NCBI GenBank assembly: GCA_002706685.1
Contig: PALV01000018.1
Span: forward strand, 1 to 64,000
Reading direction: 5' to 3'
DNA length: 64,000 nt
From: Gammaproteobacteria bacterium
Lineage (GTDB): Bacteria; Pseudomonadota; Gammaproteobacteria; Pseudomonadales; Pseudohongiellaceae
A model generated the notes under the pieces. The model worked only from the letters and a program-made list of their open reading frames with translations, had not been told where the DNA came from and did no database searches. The position numbers and the translations under genes are program-made. Positions 11,255-20,674 of the stretch are shown here, piece after piece (positions within the stretch are counted from its first letter, which is position 1; each line of letters starts with the position of its first letter).

Positions 11255-14200
11255 TGAGCAATCAGAGCAACTCTCCCCATTCGTACCCCACACCGGATCG
11301 ATCAGCTGGACGCCGGATCATGCGCTGGATCTGGCGAATTCTGGCTGCCACAAGTCTTGTCATTGTGTTGGCTCTGGCGACGGTAACTGGCATGCTGGGA
11401 ACGGTGTCTGGCACTGAGTGGTTATTGACCAGGGCAACGAACTTGTTAAATACAGAGTCTCGCCAGTTTTCCTATGATCGCTCTCAGGGTACCTTTCTGC
11501 GAGGTCTTAATCTTCAGGGTGTGCGCTGGATTGACGACAGTATGGACGTTCGTGCTGCACAGTTGCACAGCCGCTGGAACCCGATGACCCTGCTGGAAGG
11601 TACTTTCAATCTGGAGTCGCTCAGGTTAACGGGGCTACAGTTGACGCTTGCCGAGTCAGATGCGCCTGCAGAACCCGCCGCGCCGCTGGTGCTGGATGAC
11701 ATCCTCGACACCTTCCTGCCATTGCCGATCGCCATAGATATCTACAATGCCCGTTTTGATGGCATACGTATTCAGAGCGGAGACATCAGCGTGGCTATCA
11801 ACCTGCTGGCTTTCAGCGCGCATCTGCAGGGCCGCCAGCTAAGCATCGACTCACTTGCGCTCGACAGCCCGCCTGCGCACCTTGAAGCCGCGGTGAACCT
11901 GACACTGGAGCAACCCTATCCTGTAGAGGCCACGGCTCAGTGGCAGTACGACGAAGTGCTGCTGGAAAACACGCAGCCGCCGTCAGGTGAACTGACGTTG
12001 ACCGGCAACCTGAATCGACTGCAGCTTGAACATTCACTGCGCGGTATCGCCAGCGTCCTGAGTGAAGGTGAAGTGACACTGGAACTGGCGCGCTTTCTGA
12101 ATGCACAGGCAGAAGCAATAGATCCGCGCGTGGATCTGGAGCACACACTGGAGCCCATGCAGGTTCCTGGCATGGAGAGTTACGACATCAGGGCTCTGCG
12201 ACTGCGCACCCAGGGAAGTCCGGATGATCTGGGCCTGTTCGCGGCGGCGCAGATAAACGCGGAAATTTCAGCAGATGTTGCATTGGAAGCTGACATGAAT
12301 GTCCGTGCGTACCTGCGTGGCTCCACGCTCGACATTGATGAACTGGCCTTGCGCTCAACCAACGATGGCAGACTGCTGATCGCCGGCGAAGTTGACTGGT
12401 CACAGGGTGTGCAGGTGACGCTGGATTACAGCATTACCGATCCGACACCCACCAGCTATATCGCTTCGATTCCGGAATCCATCCGCCTCAGAGAGCTGGC
12501 AAGCCAGGGGAGTCTCTCGCTCTCCCAGGCTGAAAACGAATCCCTGCAGTTGCAATTCATGATGGCTGAGCTCAGTGCCAACCTGAACGATTTCGATCTG
12601 AATGGCAGCGGAGGGCTGCGTTTCGATGGGGATGAGTGGCATGTGCAGGACCTGGCGATCGCCACCGGGGAAAACTCACTTAGGCTTGATGCCAGTGTTG
12701 AGCCCGAGCAAAGCATCCGGGCCACGGCCACGATCGACGCGCCTTCTCTTGCGGCAATCTATCCTGACCTGGATGGCAGGCTTCAGGTTGATGCGCAGGT
12801 GTCCGGCACCGTGTCCGAACCTGTGATAGACCTGGACGCCAGCGCCAGCAATGTCCGCTATGGTGAATACCTGATTCCGGAACTGACAATAACGGGTCAG
12901 AACCGCGGCGGCATGAACGAGATTGAAATGCAGACCGGCAATATCCGGGTGCCAGTGGGCGAGTCGGTTGAAACAGTGGAATCGCTGCAGCTGCGACTGC
13001 GCGGCGCGCCGGACGCCCACAGTCTTCTGTTACTCGTCCAGAGCAGCCTGGGTAGTGCCCGCATTAATGCCGATGGCGGCACCACCAGCAACGGCTGGCA
13101 GGGTCGCCTGCTTAACAGTGAAGTAAGCTCAGAGTTTGGCACCTGGGCACAGCAACAATCGACCAGTATCATTGCGCGATCTGAGCGTCTATCAATGGCA
13201 GAAACCTGCTGGGCCATGCGCGATACGCGGCTTTGTCTCGACGGCGAGCTCTCGGGCGGAGAACAGCTGGATGCCAACGCCCGGTTGGAAAACTACCCGC
13301 TGTCTGCTCTGAATCTGCCGGCCACAGAACGAAGCCTGCAGCAACTTGGTGGCATTGAACTACATGATGGGTCAGAAGCGGAACCCTATAGATTGCCATT
13401 CTCCCTGCCACCTGATCTGGCCCTGGCCGGCCGTGTCAACGTGTCAGCACAGGTGGCGGGCCTTATATCATCAATCGATCAGCTTGATATCCAGGCTGAA
13501 ATCGACGCCACCGGTGGCAGTCTCTATTTTATCGGGCAAGCCGTTCCTGAGGAACTGGAAGGCGCTGATGCTGCCGCTTCGCTGGCGGAGCCGGAAATCA
13601 GCCAGTTCCGCTGGCCAGAGCTGACCGGCAGTGCCAGCCTGCAAAACGGCGACTGGCAACTGGACAGCCTGTTGCGCTTCACCCAGGAAGACCCCGAAAG
13701 CTCGGCGGTAATCCAGGGTACCGCCACAGCCAATGTCGGGCTCGCGGCTGATCGCTCGCTCAGTGGCAACCTGCAGCTCAATTTCGACGACATTGCCTGG
13801 GCAGCTGCGCTGGCCCCGCAGATTTCAGATGTTTCAGGTCAGCTCACAGGACGTATGAATCTGCAGGGGTCCATGGAAGCACCAGTGCTGGTTGGCGACC
13901 TTAATCTGACAGACGCCAGTGTCGCTGTGCCGATTCTAGGCATTCAGGTAGCTGCCATCGACGCGACGCTGAGCAGTCGTGACAACAGCCTGGTAGAATT
14001 AAACGGATACGCTGAATCTGGTGCAGGCAGCCTCAATTTTGGTGGCCAGTTAAGCAATCCTTTCGATGAGCGACGTGAATTTTCTCTGCAGGTCGCAGGC
14101 AGCAACTTCACCGTGGCCGATCTCCCCGACATTCAGGCCGCCATCAGCCCGGACATACGTTTGCAGGGCAATATTGAAGGCATCGAGCTGAGCGGACAGC

Positions 14201-15054
14201 TGTTTATCCCCAGCGTAGATGCCCGCATCAATACCCTGCCAGAGTCGGCTGTTGACGTCTCCAGCGACACCATCATCATAAACCAGCCTGCATCCGGCGA
14301 GCCCGTACGCAACGCGGCGATCGCTGATACTGGCCTGCTCGGCAATACGCCGGTATCCGGTGAAATTACAATCACACTCGGAGATGACGTGCGCATCTCC
14401 GGTTTCGGACTGAATGCCCAGGTCAGCGGTGAACTGGACATTACTCAGCGCCCGAACGCGACGCCATTGACTTACGGTGAGCTGGAAGTGGTTCAGGGTA
14501 GTTTTGAAACCTACGGCAGAGTGCTGACCATCGAGCAGGGCAAGCTGCTCTTCATGGGCAGCTACGACAATCCGGCAATCGATATTCGCGCGGTACGCCA
14601 GGTGGAAAACATGCGGGTGGGTGTGCAGATGAACGGCACCATCCAGAATATTCGCAGCGACCTGTTCTCCACCCCTTCCCTGTCGGATGGCGATATCCTG
14701 GCTGTGATGATCACCGGTCGCCCCATGTCGGAAATTGGCACCGAGCAAGATGGCAATGCACTGGTGGGTGCCGCGACATCGCTGGGTATCAATCAGACCC
14801 AGGGCATCGTGACACAGATTCAGGACCAGCTTGGACTGGACACACTGTCCATTGACAGCCGCGGTGATGTCTCTGACAGCAGTCTGATGCTTGGCAAGTA
14901 CATCACTCCTCGCATATTTGTTCGCTACGCTGTTGGTCTGTTCGAAACCGAGAGCAGCCTGGCCGTCGAATATACTGTAAATGACCGCGTCAGACTGGAG
15001 GCAACGTCCGGGCAGAGTCAGAGCATCGATCTGACTTACACGGTCGAACAGTAG
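11254..15054 (+). CDS. tamB: Translocation/assembly module protein TamB
   Basis: A 1266-residue AsmA/TamB-type protein that spans the periplasm as a long beta-taco groove and partners with TamA. One N-terminal membrane anchor lies at about residues 25-50. The middle is a long run of beta-rich repeats typical of lipid-transfer bridges, and the C-terminal DUF490 domain contains the diagnostic RPNATPLTYGELEVVQG and DGDILAVMITGRP segments before ending in DLTYTVEQ. Length is normal for the family (E. coli about 1259). The one-base overlap with tamA makes co-translation very likely. Confidence 0.95.
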   Translation: MSNQSNSPHSYPTPDRSAGRRIMRWIWRILAATSLVIVLALATVTGMLGTVSGTEWLLTRATNLLNTESRQFSYDRSQGTFLRGLNLQGVRWIDDSMDVRAAQLHSRWNPMTLLEGTFNLESLRLTGLQLTLAESDAPAEPAAPLVLDDILDTFLPLPIAIDIYNARFDGIRIQSGDISVAINLLAFSAHLQGRQLSIDSLALDSPPAHLEAAVNLTLEQPYPVEATAQWQYDEVLLENTQPPSGELTLTGNLNRLQLEHSLRGIASVLSEGEVTLELARFLNAQAEAIDPRVDLEHTLEPMQVPGMESYDIRALRLRTQGSPDDLGLFAAAQINAEISADVALEADMNVRAYLRGSTLDIDELALRSTNDGRLLIAGEVDWSQGVQVTLDYSITDPTPTSYIASIPESIRLRELASQGSLSLSQAENESLQLQFMMAELSANLNDFDLNGSGGLRFDGDEWHVQDLAIATGENSLRLDASVEPEQSIRATATIDAPSLAAIYPDLDGRLQVDAQVSGTVSEPVIDLDASASNVRYGEYLIPELTITGQNRGGMNEIEMQTGNIRVPVGESVETVESLQLRLRGAPDAHSLLLLVQSSLGSARINADGGTTSNGWQGRLLNSEVSSEFGTWAQQQSTSIIARSERLSMAETCWAMRDTRLCLDGELSGGEQLDANARLENYPLSALNLPATERSLQQLGGIELHDGSEAEPYRLPFSLPPDLALAGRVNVSAQVAGLISSIDQLDIQAEIDATGGSLYFIGQAVPEELEGADAAASLAEPEISQFRWPELTGSASLQNGDWQLDSLLRFTQEDPESSAVIQGTATANVGLAADRSLSGNLQLNFDDIAWAAALAPQISDVSGQLTGRMNLQGSMEAPVLVGDLNLTDASVAVPILGIQVAAIDATLSSRDNSLVELNGYAESGAGSLNFGGQLSNPFDERREFSLQVAGSNFTVADLPDIQAAISPDIRLQGNIEGIELSGQLFIPSVDARINTLPESAVDVSSDTIIINQPASGEPVRNAAIADTGLLGNTPVSGEITITLGDDVRISGFGLNAQVSGELDITQRPNATPLTYGELEVVQGSFETYGRVLTIEQGKLLFMGSYDNPAIDIRAVRQVENMRVGVQMNGTIQNIRSDLFSTPSLSDGDILAVMITGRPMSEIGTEQDGNALVGAATSLGINQTQGIVTQIQDQLGLDTLSIDSRGDVSDSSLMLGKYITPRIFVRYAVGLFETESSLAVEYTVNDRVRLEATSGQSQSIDLTYTVEQ

Positions 15055-15180
15055 CAGCGATCCTCGTTTGGGCAGCGATGTTTCTACTGGTATGCCTGCT
15101 GCGAATCAAGCTGCTAAACTGCAAGTCGCGCAAACTCGGATAACGGGTCAACACGCCAACTGACGTGCGGAGGTCCATCG

Positions 15181-15369
15181 ATGCTGACTGATAGCGTGAC
15201 CGTGCAATGCCCCTATTGCTGGGAGACCATTGAAGTAGTGGTGGACTGCTCTGTCGAGGAGCAGGAATATACCGAGGACTGCAGCGTCTGTTGCCGGCCC
15301 ATCATATTGACAGTGATCACGGCGGACGGCGAACTGCAATCGATCGACGCCCGTTCGGAGGACGAATAA
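15181..15369 (+). CDS. CPXCG-family small cysteine-rich protein
   Basis: A 62-residue protein with two CxxC pairs, Cys10/Cys13 (CPYC) and Cys34/Cys37, spaced to bind one metal ion, probably zinc. It belongs to the small CPXCG-motif family common in gammaproteobacteria, which has no assigned function. The usual glycine after the first pair is replaced by Trp14. The start has GGAGG six bases upstream. It lies between tamB and serB, with 126 and 112 bases of spacing, so it may have its own promoter. Confidence 0.88.
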   Translation: MLTDSVTVQCPYCWETIEVVVDCSVEEQEYTEDCSVCCRPIILTVITADGELQSIDARSEDE

Positions 15370-15481
15370 GGCGACAAGTGCAGCATGGACTTGCGCTACG
15401 ACGCGCGATTACAATACGCGCCTTCAGTTTGAGCCGACCGCAGAAACAGCGGCGGTTGCCAATCGAAAGGAGCGCCACAGC

Positions 15482-16693
15482 GTGAAGGAAATCGTCCTGA
15501 TCAACATTACTGGCCCGGACCGGCCAGGTCTGACTGCGGCCATTACTGGCATACTTTCGCGCTCCGACGTTAACATTCTCGACATTGGGCAGGCTGTGAT
15601 TCACGACACTCTGTCTTTCGGCATACTTGTCGAGCTGGCAGACGAAACTGGCAAGGCTGATGTACTGAAGGATCTGCTCTTCAAGGCCTCCGAGCTGGAC
15701 CAGCAGGTCAAATTCACGCCCGTCAGCGCAGACGATTACACCCAGTGGGTCAGTGGTCAGGGTAAGGCCCGGCACATCGTCACACTGCTGGCGCGTCGTA
15801 TCACCGCCGAACACATCGCCCGAGTCAGCACCATTACCGCCCGCCATGGTCTAAACATTGATCACATAGACAGATTATCAGGCCGTATTCCGGAAGGACT
15901 GCCTGCCGATCAGGGCAAAGGCTGCATAGAGTTTTCGGTGCGCGGCGAAGCCGAAGACCCTGATGCCTTGCGCGCAGAGTTTCTGGCGATAGCACAGGAA
16001 CTCAATGTAGATATCGCCTTCCAGCAGGACAGCATTTTCCGACGCAACCGACGTCTGGTCGTGTTCGATATGGATTCAACACTGATTGACGCAGAGGTCA
16101 TCGACGAGCTGGCGAAGGCCGCCGGCGTTGGTGAGCAGGTCGCCGAAATCACCGAGCGAGCCATGCGCGGCGAACTGGACTTCCAGGCGAGCTTCAGAGA
16201 GCGTATGGCCCTGTTGAAAGGACTTCCAGAAACCACGCTGGAACAGATCGCAGGACGGCTGCAACTTAATGAAGGCGCGGAAACGCTGATCAGCCAGCTC
16301 AGGCGACTGGGATACAAAACCGCCATCCTGTCGGGTGGTTTCCAGTATTTTGCCGAAAAACTTCAGCGCCGCCTGGGCATTGACTACATTTATGCCAACG
16401 CCCTGCCCATCAAGGATGGACTGGTCACCGGCGAAGTACTGGAGCCGATAGTCGACGGTCAGCGCAAAGCCGACCTGCTGCGAGAGCTGGCCGAGAGAGA
16501 GGGAATCAGTCTGGAACAGACTATTGCGGTAGGCGACGGTGCCAATGACCTGCCCATGCTGTCGATCGCTGGACTGGGTGTCGCATTCCGCGCAAAACCA
16601 CTGGTCAAGCAGTCCGCCAAGCAGGCCATTTCCAATCTGGGCCTGGATGGCATCCTCTATTTGCTGGGTTTCCGGGACAGAGATGGTATTTAA
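15482..16693 (+). CDS. serB: Phosphoserine phosphatase SerB with tandem ACT domains
   Basis: Last step of serine biosynthesis, hydrolysing O-phosphoserine to serine. The gene starts with GTG, preceded by AAAGGAG. Two N-terminal ACT-like domains (about 1-80 and 95-180) are followed by a HAD phosphatase domain: nucleophile Asp196 and Asp198 in FDMDST, ILSGGF near 285, and GDGANDLPML near 347. The 403-residue length is that of ACT-containing SerB from Pseudomonas-type bacteria rather than the shorter E. coli enzyme. ACT domains suggest amino-acid feedback control, as known for the family. Confidence 0.95.
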   Translation: MKEIVLINITGPDRPGLTAAITGILSRSDVNILDIGQAVIHDTLSFGILVELADETGKADVLKDLLFKASELDQQVKFTPVSADDYTQWVSGQGKARHIVTLLARRITAEHIARVSTITARHGLNIDHIDRLSGRIPEGLPADQGKGCIEFSVRGEAEDPDALRAEFLAIAQELNVDIAFQQDSIFRRNRRLVVFDMDSTLIDAEVIDELAKAAGVGEQVAEITERAMRGELDFQASFRERMALLKGLPETTLEQIAGRLQLNEGAETLISQLRRLGYKTAILSGGFQYFAEKLQRRLGIDYIYANALPIKDGLVTGEVLEPIVDGQRKADLLRELAEREGISLEQTIAVGDGANDLPMLSIAGLGVAFRAKPLVKQSAKQAISNLGLDGILYLLGFRDRDGI

Positions 16694-16704
16694 TAGCCAC
16701 TATT

Positions 16705-16723
16705 GATAATGATTATTATTTAC
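16705..16723 (+). promoter_or_regulatory. Fur box upstream of hemP
   Basis: GATAATGATTATTATTTAC matches 15 of 19 positions of the Fur consensus GATAATGATAATCATTATC, and the AT-rich flank would suit a promoter. It lies 67 bases before the hemP start and just after the serB stop. Iron-replete Fur would repress hemP. Confidence 0.82.
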
Positions 16724-16789
16724 ATAATGTGAATTTTTCCGTTATCATCGCATTCCGGTATCGAAGCAACTGTTACAGGAGTGACCGCG

Positions 16790-16954
16790 ATGAGCCAGTT
16801 GAAACCACACGTTACGCCGGCCGAGCCAGGCCTGGCGACCCCGCTGAATTCAAAGTCCCTGTTCCAGGGCCGTAAAACACTGACCATAGAACACAATGGT
16901 GAGCACTACACCCTGCGCATTACCGCCAACGGGAAACTGATCCTGACGAAATAG
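16790..16954 (+). CDS. hemP: Hemin uptake protein HemP
   Basis: A 54-residue protein that short-gene filters would miss. The C-terminal part reads SKSLFQGRKTLTIEHNG then YTLRITANGKLILTK, which is the HemP family pattern (S-x-x-L, basic stretch, H-x-G-x-x-Y-x-L-R, then G-K-L-I-L-T-K). HemP members are needed for or regulate haem-uptake receptor expression in several proteobacteria. ATG is preceded by ACAGGAG. No haem receptor or hmu transporter is adjacent, so this is a solitary copy, controlled by the Fur box above it. Confidence 0.9.
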   Translation: MSQLKPHVTPAEPGLATPLNSKSLFQGRKTLTIEHNGEHYTLRITANGKLILTK

Positions 16955-17104
16955 TAGCGTCTGTTTGAGTCACGCCAGCCAACTACTTCACTCCCCTCAG
17001 CCTGGTAGCCAGCAAGACTCTTTTTTCCAGCTCAAGCCTCCTCCCCAGTTCCGAACTCATTGGTTTGTTTGCCGGTTAGCAAAGGCAATTGACCAGATAA
17101 AATG

Positions 17105-17120
17105 AGTGAACACATTCACT
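17105..17120. promoter_or_regulatory. Palindrome, possible operator of the 17188 gene
   Basis: AGTGAACACATTCACT is a perfect inverted repeat, 6-base arms around a 4-base centre, 68 bases before the ATG of the secreted protein. The size suits a TetR- or GntR-type operator, but no regulator gene is adjacent. Confidence 0.35.
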
Positions 17121-17187
17121 TTACAAGCATAGGTAACAGCGATACCGTATCGAGCAGACTCATAATTCAAAACTCAGGAGATCTGTG

Positions 17188-18231
17188 ATGAAAATGACCT
17201 TTCCGCTGACCCGATTATCTGCAGCAGTGGGTGTGTCATTGTCTGTGGTACTGGCCTCATCCTGGGCATTTGCCCAGGATGCTGACATTCCCGACCTGGA
17301 AGGCCTTTGGACCAATGCATCCTTAACCAACCTGCAGCGTCCAGACGGAGTTGACTCGCTGGTGGTCACGCCAGAGGAAGCAGCTCTGATCGTGGCCAAC
17401 ACGTCAATCGCAGGGTTACCTGCCAATGAAGTTGACGCACCTGAGGCGAGCACACCGGGCACAGCACCGCCCGCTGGCAGTTTCGACTTCGGTCTGCGCG
17501 GCTACAACGACTTCTGGATTGATCCAGGTTCCAACCTGGCATTGGTAAAAGGTGAGTTCCGTACTTCCTATATTATCGACCCTGAGAACGGCCAGATCCC
17601 CAGACTCGAGAATCCTGCCGTGCAGATTCGTCGAAGTTTTGGTGCCCGGTATGTGACTGGCCAGGGCAACGCCGACGGCCCTGAGGCCCTGCCGCTGGCA
17701 GAGCGCTGCTTTATTGGTTTTGGCAACACTGCCGGTCCGGGCATGATGGGAACGCTGTACAACAGCACCTATCAGTTTGTGCAGACGGATGATTATGTGG
17801 TCATTCTGGTTGAAATGAACCACGATGCGCGCATCATCCCGCTATACGAAAATGCTGAAGAGGCTCGCGCGAATGAAAGGCCTGAAGAGCTGAACCAGTG
17901 GTTCGGCGACTCTCGCGGCTGGTATGAAGATGGCTGGCTGGTTGTGGAAACTACCAACATCAATCCGCAACAGATGGCTGAGAGCTCGGTGCCGATAACG
18001 CCGGATGGCAAAATTACCGAGCGCTTCATGCGGTACTCCGATTCGGAAATCGTCTACCAGTTCACTGTTGACGATGCCAACCTGTACAGTCAGCCATGGA
18101 CCGCTGAGCTTAGTTACCACGCAACCGAGGGCCCAATGTATGAGTATGCCTGCCATGAAGGCAATTATGCACTGCCCGGCATTCTCGCTGGTGCTCGTCG
18201 AGCGGAAGCTGAAGCAGCGACCAACCAGTAA
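17188..18231 (+). CDS. Secreted protein of unknown function
   Basis: A 347-residue exported protein. ATG at 17188 is favoured because AGGAG lies seven bases upstream; a GTG one codon earlier is possible. A signal peptide ends at about SSWAFAQ. The mature part starts with a GLWT strand pattern, holds two strictly conserved-looking aromatic blocks (GWYEDGWLVVETTNIN) and ends with YEYACHEGNYALPGILAGAR, a C-terminal signature I recognise from widespread uncharacterised secreted proteins of proteobacteria and acidobacteria. I do not know its function. Two or three cysteines may form a disulphide. It stands alone with its own upstream region and a palindrome. Confidence 0.85.
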   Translation: MKMTFPLTRLSAAVGVSLSVVLASSWAFAQDADIPDLEGLWTNASLTNLQRPDGVDSLVVTPEEAALIVANTSIAGLPANEVDAPEASTPGTAPPAGSFDFGLRGYNDFWIDPGSNLALVKGEFRTSYIIDPENGQIPRLENPAVQIRRSFGARYVTGQGNADGPEALPLAERCFIGFGNTAGPGMMGTLYNSTYQFVQTDDYVVILVEMNHDARIIPLYENAEEARANERPEELNQWFGDSRGWYEDGWLVVETTNINPQQMAESSVPITPDGKITERFMRYSDSEIVYQFTVDDANLYSQPWTAELSYHATEGPMYEYACHEGNYALPGILAGARRAEAEAATNQ

Positions 18232-18251
18232 TCAGCGTATAATGTTCGACC

Positions 18252-18497
18252 ATGAACCCTTCACAGTACATGGTCATTGACCTGAACATACATCCAGATG
18301 AATACCTGCGTCACTACCGTGGCAAAGTGACGCAGGTCGTCTGTCGCGCACGCGACGGCCGCACTGTCCGCTTTCCCTCAGCCCTTTTGCAGCGCCACGT
18401 AACACATGACGGTGTACATGGAACATTCCGTCTGGAGTTTGACAACAACTTCAAACTGATTGCCTTTAATCGAGTTCACCCGTCCAGCTCTGTGTGA
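18252..18497 (+). CDS. DUF2835 family protein
   Basis: An 81-residue protein of the DUF2835 family, short cytoplasmic proteins in gammaproteobacteria with conserved Y-L-x-x-Y-R-G (here YLRHYRG), a GRTVRFP strand and a C-terminal LIAFNRV-type end. Function is not known; the beta-rich pattern looks like an RNA- or DNA-interacting SH3-like fold, which is only inference. The start has a poor ribosome site and a second ATG lies six codons downstream. It precedes the DUF1853 gene by 12 bases, so they are likely co-transcribed. Confidence 0.85.
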   Translation: MNPSQYMVIDLNIHPDEYLRHYRGKVTQVVCRARDGRTVRFPSALLQRHVTHDGVHGTFRLEFDNNFKLIAFNRVHPSSSV

Positions 18498-18509
18498 CGG
18501 CTTGTACTC

Positions 18510-19466
18510 GTGAATCCCTCGTCCCAATTTAACTGGCCGGTCCTCAGACATCTGTATTGGATGTGTCATGCGCCGCAACTGATCACACACCCGGCGGTGT
18601 TGCCCATGCAGTCCTGGCACCCTTCAGACCTGACCTCAAAGCTGCTTCGCTGGCAGTCCGAGCCGGAATCAGCGCCGGCCTGGCTGCATGCGCGTGCACA
18701 TTACCGTCTGGGCATCTATTTTGAAGATCTGTATGCAGGGTTAATATCTGAGCTGCTGGGTTGGCGGCTGCTGGCTCGCAATGTTGCTGTGCGCCAGAAA
18801 GGTCACACATTCGGCGAGCTTGACTTTGTGGTACAGAATCCATCATCAGGACTCGTTGAACACCATGAGATTGCCGTAAAATTTTATCTGGCCGTACAAA
18901 CTGCAGAGGGATTGAGCTGGCACGGTCCGAACCCGGCAGATCGCCTTGACATCAAAGTCAGCCGCCTGCTGTCGCATCAGCTGGCGCTCAGTGATCGACC
19001 GGATACCATCGCCACGCTGAGCCGGCTGGGCATTGCCGCTCCAGCAGCAAAACGACTCTTCATGCCCGGTTATCTGTTCTACCCTCGCCGGCGAGATTCA
19101 CAGTCAAACGTCCCCATCCCAGACATGCCAGCGAAATTCGTGTTGCCACCGGAGGCCGATATCGCGAGTGACCATCTTTCAGGGAGCTGGAGCTACGCAA
19201 ATGAAATAAGCGATACAGAATGCCGACACTGGGTGCCGCTTAACAAGCCACATTGGCTGGGCGACTGGCAGCAGGAGACTGACGCCGATCCGGCGCTAGC
19301 AGCCGATTCAGTTCAGGCAGTGGAACTGTCGGGTAAACCCAGGCTGTTTGCCAGGCTGGCGAGGCAGCCTGACTCAGCCATGTGGACAGAGGTCGAGCGA
19401 ATTTTTGTAGTGCCGTCGTTCTGGCCCGGAACTCAAGACTCGTCCAGAACGACCTTGAGCACCTGA
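18510..19466 (+). CDS. DUF1853 family protein, PD-(D/E)XK-like core
   Basis: A 318-residue cytoplasmic protein starting with GTG. It contains the DUF1853 hallmarks: GIYFEDL (68-74), the VRQKGHTFGELDFVV stretch (94-108) and HHEIAVKFYL (118-127). The order Glu72, Asp105, Glu120 and Lys124 resembles the acidic-acidic-Lys core of PD-(D/E)XK nucleases, so a nuclease-like fold is plausible, although no activity is established. The 3' end overlaps the convergent LysM gene by 34 bases. Function in the cell is unknown. Confidence 0.85.
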   Translation: MNPSSQFNWPVLRHLYWMCHAPQLITHPAVLPMQSWHPSDLTSKLLRWQSEPESAPAWLHARAHYRLGIYFEDLYAGLISELLGWRLLARNVAVRQKGHTFGELDFVVQNPSSGLVEHHEIAVKFYLAVQTAEGLSWHGPNPADRLDIKVSRLLSHQLALSDRPDTIATLSRLGIAAPAAKRLFMPGYLFYPRRRDSQSNVPIPDMPAKFVLPPEADIASDHLSGSWSYANEISDTECRHWVPLNKPHWLGDWQQETDADPALAADSVQAVELSGKPRLFARLARQPDSAMWTEVERIFVVPSFWPGTQDSSRTTLST

Positions 19467-20350
19467 CCCACTTTCAGCAGATCACCGGCGAGACCATTTT
19501 CACTGCGCAATGCTTCGACACTGGTGCGATAGCGACTAGCGATGCGCCACAACGTCTCTCCGGCACGCACGCGATGTTCCAGTTCACGCACCACCGGCGC
19601 GCTGGCCTGCATCATGACAGGTGCGTTGCTGGCCTGCTCACCAGGTATCATCAAGGTCTGTCCGATATGGATCAGGTCGCCGCTGATCGCATTGGCCGCG
19701 CGCAGCTGAGCAACAGTGGTATCCATTCTTGAGGCTATCGCCACCAGCGTATCACCGCGTCGCACTGTGTATTCTCGCTGCTGGCCCATAATGCCGGCAA
19801 GATACTGCTGATAGGGTTCTGGAAAAACTGCGACATGGTAATGCGGCGGGCGTCGCTCCCGCGTGGCATCCAGCACGTTGTAGTCTTCCAGTGACAGCAG
19901 TGTGCTTTCCAGCCAGCTTCGGCAACGGGAATTCGATGGAACCCGCAGATCGAAAGCCATACCCGTTGGGTGGACTGAGTCATTGTGGGCATTGGCGGGC
20001 TGACGGGCAATTGGCCGCGTCATGCTGGTTACCGTAAGCTTTTCACCGCAGGCGTTGTGGTATTGAGCACTGAGCCGTTCGAGCAGGGTTTTGACCTGTG
20101 GCTTCAGGTAGGCATAGGAAACATTGTGAATGACCATGTCACGATTGGCCGTCACTTTGACCAGTTGGCCACGGTTGACCAGATCCGAGACATCACGGGA
20201 CGTATGAGCGAACCCGTAGCCGTGCATGACCGCATGGGAATGTTGAAGATCCATGGAGGAACGAGAGCCGCGCAGGCTGCTTTGTGCCAGACTCTCCGAC
20301 GCGAACGTCAGAAAGGACACGACTGTCAAAGCTGCTGTCAGAAGTTTCAT
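19433..20350 (-). CDS. Secreted DUF5715 / double-LysM envelope protein
   Basis: A 305-residue exported protein, taking the ATG at 20350, which places a signal peptide (MKLLTAALTVVSFLTFASESLA) at the N-terminus. The central DUF5715 domain has SMTRP and HPTGMAFDLR (H, D) plus HYHV, a metal-site layout like D,D-carboxypeptidase or Hedgehog-type peptidases. Two LysM modules follow, one at about 193-238 (YTVRRGDTLVAIA) and one at the C-terminus (HRVRAGETLWRIA), which would tether it to peptidoglycan. A role in cell-wall remodelling is inferred. Ribosome site is weak. It overlaps the DUF1853 gene tail to tail. Confidence 0.85.
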   Translation of the reverse strand: MKLLTAALTVVSFLTFASESLAQSSLRGSRSSMDLQHSHAVMHGYGFAHTSRDVSDLVNRGQLVKVTANRDMVIHNVSYAYLKPQVKTLLERLSAQYHNACGEKLTVTSMTRPIARQPANAHNDSVHPTGMAFDLRVPSNSRCRSWLESTLLSLEDYNVLDATRERRPPHYHVAVFPEPYQQYLAGIMGQQREYTVRRGDTLVAIASRMDTTVAQLRAANAISGDLIHIGQTLMIPGEQASNAPVMMQASAPVVRELEHRVRAGETLWRIASRYRTSVEALRSENGLAGDLLKVGQVLKVVLDES

Positions 20351-20674
20351 ACCGTCTACCCCACCGCTAAGTCTACGGTTTATTGTTGTCAGACTTTGCA
20401 AAATTTCGAACCCTCGGCGCCGTATTCTCACGTGGTTTATTTAAAAAGTCCAGCACCGCAATGATTTTATTATTAAAAAATAGTTCTGAGCAGCTTTTCC
20501 AGGCTTTAGGTCATTCGCAATAGCCGGGAGACAGGCGTTATACTGCCAGCCTTAGTCTGACTCCGTAGCAAAACAGTAACTGAACCGCACATCGAGCCGC
20601 GCGCCAGGTAAGCCGGGCAAAAGTACCGACAAATCGGCGTGATGATCAATTTGCCACCCCTGCAGAGGCCAACC
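20351..20674. other. Divergent intergenic region
   Basis: About 324 bases between the divergent LysM and TPR genes. It holds an AT-rich core around 20458-20490 that could contain promoters for both directions. I see no repeat, RNA gene or clear operator in it. Confidence 0.5.

Noticed and set aside
14050..14748. Minus-strand open frame inside tamB
   Set aside because: Antisense to the conserved DUF490 domain and without recognisable features.
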